From Planctomycetia bacterium (GTDB lineage Bacteria; Planctomycetota; Planctomycetia; Pirellulales; Thermoguttaceae): a DNA stretch of 33,671 nt. The notes under the pieces were generated by a model. The model did not search any database. It was not told where the DNA came from and saw only the letters and a list, made by a program, of their open reading frames with translations. How positions within the stretch are numbered: the first letter of the stretch is position 1; each line of letters starts with the position of its first letter. Shown here piece after piece: positions 21,404 through 29,569 of the stretch. Location: NCBI GenBank assembly GCA_030527015.1, contig JAUNBR010000029.1, positions 6,481-40,151 of the forward strand, given 5' to 3'. The position numbers were made by a program, and so were the translations under genes.

Positions 21404-22528
21404 TTACTTCCATCCGGGAAGCTGAGTGAAAAGGTAATACGCTCTGGGAGTGGTAACATCTGAAATGGATTTCAAAAATTGCTGTTCCGGTGTTACCCGT
21501 GCTTCACCATACAGTAAACTCTTTAAAGTATCTTTCTGTTTATATTTAAATATATTCGTCTGCTCCGGCTCCAGATTCGCCAGCTCCAAAGCACGGAGAA
21601 TGGCATCTTCCTGCGTGCCGACCCGGTCTATCAGTCCATTTTCCAGCGCCTGTTTCGTGGTAAATACCTGTCCGGTGGCGAGTACATCCAATTTTTCTGG
21701 TGCATCTCGGTAAAGTTTTCTTCCGGTGTATATGACTTCCTTAAAACGAGAAAAGCCATCATCCACCAGTCCCTGTAAAATATTCCGTTCCTCTTCTGTC
21801 AGCGGACGAAACATTTCTCCCATGCCCTTCAGACGGTGACTGCGGATGGGATCCGGCTCCATCCCTATTTTTTCTGCCAGCTGAGTTAAATCGTACCGAG
21901 GAATAATCACGCCGATAGAGCCAGTCCATGTGGAAGGTTCCGCAAAAAGAACGTCCTGATTTTCATTTCCCACGCTCATGGCGATAAAATATCCACCGCT
22001 GGCGCAAAGATTCCCCATACTGACCACCACCGGGATATTTCTTTCTTCTCGGAGTTTCTTGATCTTACTATAATAATAATCACTGGCATATGCCGAACCG
22101 CCAGGAGAATCGATTCGTAATACCACCGCCTTTACGGATTCATCCTCAAAAGCATTTTTAATCTGATCATTTATAAACCCTTCATTACTAAGAATCGTAC
22201 CTGTAACCTGAACCACAGCCACAGAATGTTTTCCGCCAGCGACTTCTTTTATCATCTCTCGCGTCATGGTCCCGGTCTCCATAAACACAGCAAAAACTGC
22301 CGCGATCACAGGAACGATCAAAAAGAAAAAGACCATCATAAAAATAAAAAACCGAAGACACCCCGTTCCTCGTCCAGAAGAAGGAGTGTATGGAGGAATG
22401 GGAGGATGTACAGAAGGAATTCTGCGTGCAGCATCATGTGCCGGATCTCTGGGAGCAGCCACATATGAATTTTGCCGCTCTGCGGATGTGGAGGGTGTCT
22501 CTGCTGAGGAATTTCGCCATTCTTCCAT
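21404..22528 (-). CDS. sppA: Signal peptide peptidase SppA (36K type)
   Basis: Membrane-anchored serine protease that degrades cleaved signal peptides and other membrane-associated peptides. From the ATG preceded by AAGGAG (spacing about 7-8) it has 374 residues. A Pro/Ser/Ala-rich cytoplasmic tail of about 55 residues precedes one membrane helix (about 58-82). The peptidase core begins near 102, with DSPGGSAYASD (140-150), the nucleophile in LCASGGYF (Ser177), and a likely general-base Lys in SHRLKGMGEMF (Lys234). The length and single domain fit the Bacillus-type Ser/Lys dyad enzyme rather than the duplicated E. coli 67K form. The cytoplasmic tail is longer than usual. It converges with ilvB and shares the bidirectional terminator between them. 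Confidence 0.94.
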   Translation of the reverse strand: MEEWRNSSAETPSTSAERQNSYVAAPRDPAHDAARRIPSVHPPIPPYTPSSGRGTGCLRFFIFMMVFFFLIVPVIAAVFAVFMETGTMTREMIKEVAGGKHSVAVVQVTGTILSNEGFINDQIKNAFEDESVKAVVLRIDSPGGSAYASDYYYSKIKKLREERNIPVVVSMGNLCASGGYFIAMSVGNENQDVLFAEPSTWTGSIGVIIPRYDLTQLAEKIGMEPDPIRSHRLKGMGEMFRPLTEEERNILQGLVDDGFSRFKEVIYTGRKLYRDAPEKLDVLATGQVFTTKQALENGLIDRVGTQEDAILRALELANLEPEQTNIFKYKQKDTLKSLLYGEARVTPEQQFLKSISDVTTPRAYYLFTQLPGWK

Positions 22529-22572
22529 TATCTTCTCCTTCTCAAAAAATTTCATAACATAACATTATTTTT

Positions 22573-22678
22573 TATACTGGATTTCCTTTAAATTTCAGTT
22601 TTATGCGGCTCTGAACGCAGGTATGTTCCGCGCAGCAAAAATGTCGGTGAAACAGAAATTTATCGTATCTCTGGTATA
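22573..22678 (+). repeat. 105-bp element, full length
   Basis: Lies 45 bases upstream of the sppA start, in its leader or promoter region. The core is altered (GGTATGTTCCGCGC). Confidence 0.85.
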
Positions 22679-22710
22679 AAACCTGTAAAACCCAAAACGC
22701 CTTTTATTCT

Positions 22711-22828
22711 TGACGCACGATGAATTTCCGCTTTCCCTGTCCGCCGACAGGCAGGCCAGCATTTTGTTTCGCTAAAAATGTCTGCCGCCAGAACCCACAA
22801 AATGGAAATTTAAAGAAGTGTCAGTATA
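22711..22828 (-). repeat. 105-bp element with hairpin insert; overlaps a duplication junction
   Basis: Holds CCTGTCCGCCGACAGGCAGG. The first junction of the 310-bp duplication falls inside this copy. Confidence 0.8.
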
Positions 22829-23431
22829 TTTTACCAGTTTTTTCAAAAATAAACAGATTCCGGGGGAAATATTTTAAATTTTTTGATTATACTCCGCACA
22901 CATCACAGAAAAACTGAGTTTCTTTCTAAATTTTAACCAAAAATAGTAAATTTTGTGGACGGAAATATGATGTTTCTTCTCACTTCCCCACACGATACGC
23001 TCTTCTGCGCGCGGATTCTCCTTTAAACTTCTGTTTTACATAAATAAAAAAGCAGACATTTCACCTCAGTCCGCAGACAGAAAAACAAAAATACCTGCCA
23101 GAACCCACAAAATGGAAATTTAAAGAAGTGTCAGTATATTTTACCAGTTTTTTCAAAAATAAACAGATTCCGGGGGAAATATTTTAAATTTTTTGATTAT
23201 ACTCCGCACACATCACAGAAAAACTGAGTTTCTTTCTAAATTTTAACCAAAAATAGTAAATTTTGTGGACGGAAATATGATGTTTCTTCTCACTTCCCCA
23301 CACGATACGCTCTTCTGCGCGCGGATTCTCCTTTAAACTTCTGTTTTACATAAATAAAAAAGCAGACATTTCACCTCAGTCCGCAGACAGAAAAACAAAA
23401 ATACCTGCCAGAACCCACAAAATGGAAATTT
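22791..23431. repeat. Perfect 310-bp tandem duplication
   Basis: Bases 22791-23100 and 23101-23410 are identical as far as I can compare them. They are followed by the first 21 bases of a third copy (GAACCCACAAAATGG...). The repeated junction segment is the right half of a minus-oriented 105-bp element, which suggests duplication by recombination between element copies. Confidence 0.92.
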
Positions 23432-23536
23432 ATACTCATACGATTTTAGATTTCCACTATTAAAACCGCCGTCCGAGTTACACACCACGGATCCCGTGTT
23501 TTCGTGAAAACGGAAAATTAAACGAGAATCGGTATA
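23431..23536 (-). repeat. 105-bp element, decayed
   Basis: Both TATA ends and outer arms can be seen; the interior is unrelated. Confidence 0.6.
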
Positions 23537-23697
23537 AAGGAAAACCCGAATACCATCAAAATATTTTATATCAGACTCTCCGAAAATTTCCATTTTCCGA
23601 AATTTTTATTCAAAAACATTTATTATGGCCGCGTGCCAAAAAAGTTAAGAAAGAAACTCTTAAACCGTGTTCCCGACATCTATTTTTGTTTTCCTTT

Positions 23698-23802
23698 TAT
23701 ACTGGTTCCACTTTAAATTTCCGTTTTGTGCGGTTCTGAAAGCAGACATTTTTAGCGAAGTAAAATGCTGGGAAAGCTAAAATTTATAGTATATCGGGTA
23801 CA
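23698..23802 (+). repeat. 105-bp element, full length
   Basis: Near consensus, with the left end TATACTGGTTCCACTTT exact. Confidence 0.92.
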
Positions 23803-23912
23803 ATTTCTGTTTTGTCTGGCTCTAAATACAGACATGTTCCGCGGAAACAAAAATGCCGGCCGGCCTGTCGGCGGACAGGTGAAACGGAAAAATTATAGTG
23901 TATCGAGGATAA
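23803..23912 (+). repeat. 105-bp element with hairpin insert, abutting the previous copy
   Basis: The left tip is absent and the copy joins its neighbour directly. It carries GGCCTGTCGGCGGACAGG and ends 2 bases before the hydrolase gene's stop. Confidence 0.85.
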
Positions 23913-23914
23913 AT

Positions 23915-24874
23915 CTAAAGATTTTCTGTACCTCTGACCGGCTCACAGGCGGAAACGGGCAAAATGGTTTCATCAAAAAACAGATATTTTCCGATTCTCT
24001 GCCGAAACGCAGGTGTATCCATGTGTAACTGCGTTTTATGCTGTGCCCCCACATAAATGCCGACATCCACCGATTCAAATTTTCCACGATATTCAGGAGA
24101 AATAGCACATCTCGGCGCACCAAAACGTCCCAGCGCATCTGGACGTGAACCATCTCCATACAGCAGAGGATAAAACCGTAAAGCACGATCATGCATATTA
24201 CACAAAATAAGCGCACGATCTATTAAACGAGGAACATTTAGATGCCGGCCATTTTCACTCAGCCAAAAATAATCCGTCGCAGCAGCCGACAAAACCAGGC
24301 TAATTCTCATTCCCTCTGGCCGAGAATCTCCCAGGGATTCCACCGCGTCACAGACCACTCGGGCACCAAAACTAAAACTGTACAGACTCACCTGACTTTT
24401 TGGTGGTAATTTTTTCAAAAACATGGCCATATATAATCCGCTGGCAGCAGCGACCGGAATTTTTGCCCGAATATCCTCCGCCAATCCAGGATATACACGT
24501 TTCGCAGGCCAGTTCCAGAGAACCAGCCGATACGGATGCTCATTTCCACATAACCGGGCCAGATTCATTCCAGCATTTACAGTATCCTCAGACGTGGAAG
24601 TATATCCCGGCGTGAAAAAAATCAGCGGAATATCTGGACTGACCGTTTCATAAAAAGTCACCGCGTCCGAATGCCGCCACTTTCCTTCATCATCTAACTG
24701 AAAATATGATATTTTTTCAAAATTTGAGCAGCTGGCGCAGTTCCATGACACACACTGTAAATCAATAAACCATATATCCTGAGAAGAATGCGATTTTTCT
24801 CCATAAAAAATTACGGACAGAAATAATATTATACTAAAAATTTGAGAATAAAAATTTTTATAAAAAATGTTCAT
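23915..24874 (-). CDS. Exported alpha/beta-hydrolase-like protein
   Basis: A 319-residue protein with an N-terminal hydrophobic export signal (about residues 11-24). The hydrolase-fold pattern is recognisable: a strand with oxyanion region LIFFTPGYTS (84-93), and a nucleophile elbow SLYSFSFGARVV with the probable Ser at 168 followed by a helix. A possible acid, Asp229 (NMHDRAL), and a late His284 (QLHMDTP) are candidates for the rest of the triad. The N-terminal region has a Cys cluster (QCVSWNCASC). It resembles predicted alpha/beta hydrolases of the DUF900 kind that recur in Planctomycetes; the substrate is unknown. The ribosome site is weak (AAGAAG). It ends 2 bases after a repeat copy, so the repeat forms its 3' untranslated region. 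Confidence 0.8.
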   Translation of the reverse strand: MNIFYKNFYSQIFSIILFLSVIFYGEKSHSSQDIWFIDLQCVSWNCASCSNFEKISYFQLDDEGKWRHSDAVTFYETVSPDIPLIFFTPGYTSTSEDTVNAGMNLARLCGNEHPYRLVLWNWPAKRVYPGLAEDIRAKIPVAAASGLYMAMFLKKLPPKSQVSLYSFSFGARVVCDAVESLGDSRPEGMRISLVLSAAATDYFWLSENGRHLNVPRLIDRALILCNMHDRALRFYPLLYGDGSRPDALGRFGAPRCAISPEYRGKFESVDVGIYVGAQHKTQLHMDTPAFRQRIGKYLFFDETILPVSACEPVRGTENL

Positions 24875-24912
24875 GATATTACTTCTTTAGCGATATAACT
24901 TCCTTTAACCAT

Positions 24913-24941
24913 ATTATCCTGTATGTAAATATTATCAGTAA
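24913..24941 (-). promoter_or_regulatory. Candidate promoter for the alpha/beta hydrolase
   Basis: On the minus strand TTACTG and GATAAT are 17 bases apart, with the predicted start about 30 bases before the ATG. The boxes are imperfect and the DNA is AT-rich, so chance matches are likely. Confidence 0.35.
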
Positions 24942-25195
24942 TTACACAAAAAAGATTTATCCTTTTTAGATAAATTTTGAAATAATTTATTTCACAACGA
25001 ACGTACAATAAATATTAATCCGTACTACATTTTAAAATCCTCAGATCCTATTATAATTTATAGTTTTTTGCGCACACAATAAATTCGTTTCGTTTTTCTT
25101 TAAGTCCATAATTATGTTAAATACCAGAAACAGGAAAATTCGTACATCACGGATAAATATCCGCTGGAATGACCGTTTTCACTAAATTTTAATAC

Positions 25196-25301
25196 ATACT
25201 CTGCTTCCATCTTAAATTTTCATTTTGTGCGGCTCTCGAAGCATGCATTTTCAGCGAAACAAAATGCCTGGAAAGCTGAAATTTATAGTGTATCGGGTAT
25301 A
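25196..25301 (+). repeat. 105-bp element, full length
   Basis: A typical copy with GCATTTTCAGCGAAACAAAATGC core. Confidence 0.88.
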
Positions 25302-25370
25302 AAATCATAATATTTATCATAAATAATATTTATCATATGAATCATATCATCTAAAAGAAGGCTACAAAAA

Positions 25371-25474
25371 TATATGATTCCACTTTAAATTTCCGTTTTT
25401 TGCTGCTCTGAAAGCAGATATTTTCAGCGAAGCAAAATACTGAAGAAGCGGAATTTTATAGTGTATCGAGTATA
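25371..25474 (+). repeat. 105-bp element, full length
   Basis: A typical copy. Its core arms changed in a compensating way (ATATTTT / AAAATAC, partly paired). Confidence 0.88.
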
Positions 25475-25531
25475 ATATAATCATAAAATTCTGCCGAAAC
25501 ACCCCTAATTAACATTTTTTTAAAATTGGTC

Positions 25532-25561
25532 TTGCCCAAAAAGTTATTTTTAAAGTAAAAT
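25532..25561 (+). promoter_or_regulatory. Candidate promoter for the TIM-barrel gene
   Basis: TTGCCC and TAAAAT are separated by 18 bases. The leader would be about 255 bases and include a decayed repeat copy. A weak call, made on spacing and box similarity only. Confidence 0.3.
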
Positions 25562-25681
25562 AGGCACACATGCACATTTCATATAAAAGAATGAGTCACA
25601 CCGAAAATTTTAAATTTATACCGATTTTACTATTCTCCGTTCCTATAAAGCAGAGTTAAATTTCTTGCAAAAACGGAATTT

Positions 25682-25790
25682 TGTACCTGATGCACTATAA
25701 ATCATCACTCCACACAGGTATTTCGTGAAGTATGAAACGCCAGCTTTTGTAGTCGCACAAAACTTAAATCTCAACAAGTAAAATCAGTAT
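25682..25790 (-). repeat. 105-bp element, diverged
   Basis: Right-type end GTACCTGATGCACTATAAA is clear and the interior worn. It is in the leader of the TIM-barrel gene. Confidence 0.7.
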
Positions 25791-25822
25791 CATGTATAAG
25801 GGATAAAAATAGGAGAGATATT

Positions 25823-26581
25823 TTGTTTGTATCAGCCACCACCACCTGCTTTCGGGATCTGCCTTTAGATCAGGCACTGGAAAAACTCGCAGATTTAGAG
25901 TATTCTAATGTCGAACTAATTTTTTACGAATCAGGAAATCATCTGAAACCCTCCATGATCGCGGATCAATTATATGATACCGCGCAGTCCTTAAAAAATA
26001 TGTATCGTCTGGTTCCCTCAGCGATCAGCCTGGAAATTATTACTGATAATGAAACTGAGTATTTACGCCAATTTTTAGCATGCTGTAAATTAGCGAAAGC
26101 TCTTAAAATCGTTACCGTGACCTTACGTGCGGCGGAATGGGGGGCTCCATTTAACCTGGAAGTGGAGCGTCTGCAAAAATGTACTTTCATCGCCTCTAAC
26201 CGCGGAATAACACTCGGTTTACTGACCGAAAGAGGACGCATTACAGAAGATGTGGAAACCGTCCGGGCTTTATGTAAAAACGTTCCCGGATTACATATTA
26301 CGCTGGATCCCAGTCATTATATTTACGGATATAAAGATGGTCCCCAAAATTATGAATCCCTCCTGGATCAGGTATGCCATGTACATCTGCGTGATACCCG
26401 AGTCGATAAATTTCAGGTATGTGTCGGACAGGGAGAAATCGAATATGGACGCCTTCTGAGTCAGTTACAAAATAAAGGTTATAATCGTGGATTAAGTGTA
26501 GACATCCAGATGGCGGATGATATTAATCTTACCGTGGAAATGCGAAAAATGAGACTTTTACTGGAAAGTTTACTGCAATAA
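25823..26581 (+). CDS. Sugar phosphate isomerase/epimerase-like TIM-barrel protein
   Basis: A 252-residue protein of the xylose isomerase-like / AP endonuclease 2 superfamily. Residues placed like metal ligands are visible in order: Glu31 (NVELIFYE), Glu136 (GLLTERGR), Asp162 and His165 (TLDPSHY), His188 (CHVHLRDT), Glu205 (GQGEIEYG), and Asp227 where the family usually has Glu. The specific substrate cannot be told. The start is TTG with AGGAGA 6 bases upstream, and no in-frame ATG exists near the N-terminus, so a TTG start is needed to keep the first beta strand. It stands alone between a long repeat-rich leader and a bidirectional terminator. Confidence 0.85.
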   Translation: MFVSATTTCFRDLPLDQALEKLADLEYSNVELIFYESGNHLKPSMIADQLYDTAQSLKNMYRLVPSAISLEIITDNETEYLRQFLACCKLAKALKIVTVTLRAAEWGAPFNLEVERLQKCTFIASNRGITLGLLTERGRITEDVETVRALCKNVPGLHITLDPSHYIYGYKDGPQNYESLLDQVCHVHLRDTRVDKFQVCVGQGEIEYGRLLSQLQNKGYNRGLSVDIQMADDINLTVEMRKMRLLLESLLQ

Positions 26582-26604
26582 TCCTCTAAACTTCCTCGGC
26601 TTTT

Positions 26605-26709
26605 TATACCTGAAGCATTAAATTTCACTTTCCTGTTCACCGGCAGACCGGCATTTTTCTTCTGCCAAAAAAAGATTACTCGTCAGATCCACACAAAACA
26701 GAAGTTATA
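26605..26709 (-). repeat. 105-bp element, truncated by the next copy
   Basis: Starts TATACCTGAAGCATTAAA, carries a CACCGGCAGACCGG insert variant, and runs into the TATA of the next copy. Confidence 0.78.
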
Positions 26710-26811
26710 CCCGATTCACTATAAAATTCCGCTTCTCCGGCATTTTTGCTTCGCTGAAAATATCTGCTTTAAGCACCTCACAAAACGGAAACTTAAACGA
26801 GAAACAGTATA
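26706..26811 (-). repeat. 105-bp element, full length
   Basis: Typical copy sharing its first TATA with the preceding one. Confidence 0.9.
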
Positions 26812-26862
26812 AATGGAAATTCATATTCATTTTTTGTTGCCGCAGAAGCAGCCATTTATATT

Positions 26863-26989
26863 TATACCCGATTCACTATAAATTCTCGCTTTTTCTGACC
26901 ACCGACAGACATGCCAGCATTTTTGTTTCGCTGAAAATACTGGATTTCAGAGCCACACAAAACGAAAATTTAAAGAAGAACCGGGTATA
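26863..26989 (-). repeat. 105-bp element with hairpin insert
   Basis: Carries CTGACCACCGACAGACATGC, with both ends intact. Confidence 0.87.
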
Positions 26990-27104
26990 TCACAAAATAT
27001 ACAGAGAAAATAAATTTTCGGAACGTCTGGCGGATTTATTTTGTGATATAAAAAATAGCTTTCGTATCTAATGATATGAAATAAAATTTTAACCGATACA
27101 AAAA

Positions 27105-27139
27105 CCCTCACGAAAAATATCGTGAGGGCTTTCTTTTTT
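27105..27139. terminator. Bidirectional Rho-independent terminator between the TIM-barrel gene and the lipoprotein gene
   Basis: A perfect 9-pair stem (CCCTCACGA / TCGTGAGGG) with a short A-rich loop. T-rich tracts follow on the plus strand (TTTCTTTTTT) and on the minus strand (TTTTTG). It sits between two convergent genes. Confidence 0.9.
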
Positions 27140-27207
27140 AGGGAATCTGTTACGGCACCTGATTCCGCAAAAAACTTAAATAAAATGTAAAACTGGCATA
27201 CAGAAAA

Positions 27208-29124
27208 TTATTCTGCTGGCGTTTCCGCGGGCGCACTCTCCGCCGCAGGAGTTTCCGGCACTTCTGGCGTTTCCGCAGGCGCACTCTCCGCCGCAGGAGC
27301 TTCCGGTACTTCGGGCGTTTCCGCAGACACACTCTCCGCCGCAGGAGCTTCCGGCACTTCGGGCGTTTCCGCAGGAGCGTTCAGGGATTCAGCATCAAGA
27401 GACGGGAATTCTGGCACCGGATCTTCAGGCACTTCCACATTCGGGAATAACTTTTTTAATTCTGCCATAAGCGTATCTGCCGTAAGATTTACAGAAACCA
27501 CCTTTCCATCTGCTCCGATCAGGAAAAAAGCAGGAACGACCATAATTCCATAATACTCTTCCAGATCTGCCGCTCTTTTCGCATCCGGGTCTTTTAAAAC
27601 GACAGTCCAATTTATTCCCTGCTCCCGAGTTTTGTTACGCAGAAAAGTAGGCACATCTTCCGTGGGCTGTTCACCCGAAGGCTGTTCCAGATAATAACTG
27701 ACGATTTCAAAACCTGAGTCTTTAAAAACTGAATACGCTTTCTTTAATATCGGAAGTGTATCACGCATCGGTTCATCAGCATTTATACACAGCTCCACCA
27801 AAACGACTTTTCCGGAAAGATTATCTAAAGAAAATGGCGTACCATCTAAATTTTTAGCCACCAGTTCCATTTTATTTCCTGGAAGATTCAGCCGACGCAA
27901 AACACCCGTTAATTTATCCACCAAAAGTTCTTTTTGAGTTTTAATCTGTTCATCTACACTGGTTTTCACGGCCTCACGAAGCATTTCTGTCATGGCGATA
28001 ACCTTTTCTCCAGAAGCCTGTTCACTGGATGCGATATGAATCATCCGCAAAAAACCTTCTGCCTGAGGTCCGTTTAATGCATTTTTCTCCGCCATACGCT
28101 TCAATAAATCCTGACCACGTGCTAAAATACTGTCCAGCTCAGCTTTCGGTAATGTTTCTTCGTTATTCTGCAGCATCTGAGAAGTCAGCGCGAGAAAATC
28201 CGTTACCAGAGAATGAAATTCCATCTCTAAAATCGCACTCTGAATCACACTTTCCGTCAATTTTTCTGTCGGTGTCATTCCTCCCAGTAATACACGAAAT
28301 TTCTCCGGCCACTGTTCCGCCATCTCTTCCGTGGTAAGCCCGGACTGCCAGCACAACATTCCCACGAAACCAATTATTTCCCGTAATCGCGCTTCATCCA
28401 GTACACCTTTTTCATTACCACTCTTAATCAGACTAAAAATGGTTTCGATAAACGCATCACCTTTTTTCTGTAAGTCGGTCACTTCCTCCGGAGACTGCGC
28501 TTTTCGCAGGTCCAGCTGACTGACCTGATACATCACCTCCATCAGTTCCGTTTCCCATAATAAATCAGTTTTTCCAAGTTTTTTCAGCACGTCTTTTAAT
28601 GCCACGAACTCTGGCGTAACATCCTTTTTCTCATTCTGCCCTGCGAACGTAAATGCCATCACTTTCGCGGAAACCGCCTTTTTAAGATCATCATCCGTCG
28701 CGCCCTGCGCCGACAAAACGAAATCCGCCGCATCTTCCTGACATTTTATAATATCCCCAATTAACGTCATCTGCTTATCCTGCGGCATTAACTGAAAATA
28801 CATTTTCGTGTTATCATCCATTTTCTGAAATGAATCCAGATAAGGACGCACGCTCTCCAGCGTTTTTTCCTCTGGAAGTTTCGTCCATTTTTCCACTTCC
28901 TTTAAAATTTTCGCCTGAGCCTCCGGTGTCTGCTGCGATAAAATCTCCTCCTGTAATTTCTTTATCTCTGCATCCATTCCAGCATCCTCAGAAGATGAGG
29001 CGGAATCTGGTAACGCCTCTGTCTGCCCGGGCACCTCCCGGACTTTTGGATCTTCACACGCAGAAACAGATAAAAGTAAAACAAGAGATACACTTACCAA
29101 AACAGACCATAAAATTCGACTCAT
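27208..29124 (-). CDS. Lipoprotein with helical region and degenerate thioredoxin-like (TlpA-type) domain
   Basis: A 638-residue exported lipoprotein: signal sequence with lipobox VSAC (Cys23; Glu at +2). Residues about 45-410 are predominantly helical, charged and unrecognised. Residues about 419-560 have a TlpA/peroxiredoxin-like layout: DGTPFSLDNLSGKVVLVEL, then after about 80 residues GIMVVPAFFLIGADGKVV with the cis-proline (Pro531). At the position where TlpA proteins carry CxxC this protein reads DEPM (about 450-453), so thiol-disulfide activity is unlikely unless the single Cys446 acts. The tail (about 584-638) is 3-4 copies of a 16-residue Ala/Pro/Glu unit of the type APAETPEVPEAPAAES. 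AGGAAGGA lies 9 bases before the ATG. Probably a cell-envelope scaffold or binding protein; function unknown. Confidence 0.85.
   Translation of the reverse strand: MSRILWSVLVSVSLVLLLSVSACEDPKVREVPGQTEALPDSASSSEDAGMDAEIKKLQEEILSQQTPEAQAKILKEVEKWTKLPEEKTLESVRPYLDSFQKMDDNTKMYFQLMPQDKQMTLIGDIIKCQEDAADFVLSAQGATDDDLKKAVSAKVMAFTFAGQNEKKDVTPEFVALKDVLKKLGKTDLLWETELMEVMYQVSQLDLRKAQSPEEVTDLQKKGDAFIETIFSLIKSGNEKGVLDEARLREIIGFVGMLCWQSGLTTEEMAEQWPEKFRVLLGGMTPTEKLTESVIQSAILEMEFHSLVTDFLALTSQMLQNNEETLPKAELDSILARGQDLLKRMAEKNALNGPQAEGFLRMIHIASSEQASGEKVIAMTEMLREAVKTSVDEQIKTQKELLVDKLTGVLRRLNLPGNKMELVAKNLDGTPFSLDNLSGKVVLVELCINADEPMRDTLPILKKAYSVFKDSGFEIVSYYLEQPSGEQPTEDVPTFLRNKTREQGINWTVVLKDPDAKRAADLEEYYGIMVVPAFFLIGADGKVVSVNLTADTLMAELKKLFPNVEVPEDPVPEFPSLDAESLNAPAETPEVPEAPAAESVSAETPEVPEAPAAESAPAETPEVPETPAAESAPAETPAE
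27218..27380 (-). repeat. 48-bp tandem repeat inside the lipoprotein gene
   Basis: A 48-base unit starting GGCGTTTCCGC begins at 27218, 27266, 27314 and 27362. It keeps frame and encodes a 16-residue Ala/Pro/Glu unit, with about 3.4 copies. Such in-frame repeats change length readily by slippage. Confidence 0.9.
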
Positions 29125-29569
29125 TATTTAAATTCCTTCCTGTCATTAAAAATATCTTCAGCGAAACACGCAGCTCCAGGATACCTGAAATTTTACTGCC
29201 ATTCTTTCACTATAAACATTCACCTTTTAAATTTCAGACTTTTTCTTAAATTACTACACACATAACTGAAGCACCCATCTTCACTTCTGTCCCACATCAA
29301 AAAACCTGCTGGCAGCTCCACTTAAAACGAAAATTTAAAATATACTCTGGTTCCACTTTAAATTTCCGTTTTGTGCCGCTCTAAAAGCAGACATTTTCAG
29401 TGAAGCAAAATGCCAGAGAAGCAGAATTTTATAGTATATCGAGTATATGTATACACATTTTATTAAAAATTATCTCTCCAGTAAAAATTTCATGAACGCA
29501 AATTTCTAGTAAATCAGGCGTCTCACACACCGCCATACCAGAAAAATTCAGGTGACCATCCTCACATCA
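29125..29569. other. Gap between lipoprotein gene and glgC
   Basis: One full and one half element copy; no terminator recognised after glgC. Confidence 0.75.
29341..29447 (+). repeat. 105-bp element, full length
   Basis: Near consensus. A minus-oriented half copy precedes it at about 29306-29340. Confidence 0.9.

Larger units (their letters stand above)
22529..23914. other. Repeat-dense gap, about 1.4 kb
   Basis: Contains five element copies and the perfect 310-bp duplication. Nothing coding. Confidence 0.85.
24875..25822. other. Gap between divergent hydrolase and TIM-barrel genes
   Basis: AT-rich first 300 bases with a candidate minus-strand promoter, then three element copies and a decayed remnant near 25617-25680. 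Confidence 0.75.
26582..27207. other. Gap between convergent TIM-barrel and lipoprotein genes
   Basis: Three consecutive minus-oriented copies followed by a clean bidirectional terminator. Confidence 0.85.

Noticed and set aside
23333..23593. Open frame of 86 codons on the minus strand
   Set aside because: Covers the end of the 310-bp duplication and a decayed element; no start signal.
23765..24028. Open frame of 87 codons with AGRPVGGQ and KFIVYRV peptides
   Set aside because: It translates two abutting elements and runs into the antisense of the hydrolase gene. The same peptides appear at 9540-9752, 11736-12110, 16605-16829, 21006-21188 and 22720-22917 from other elements. Automated annotation of this genome will produce such false small proteins.
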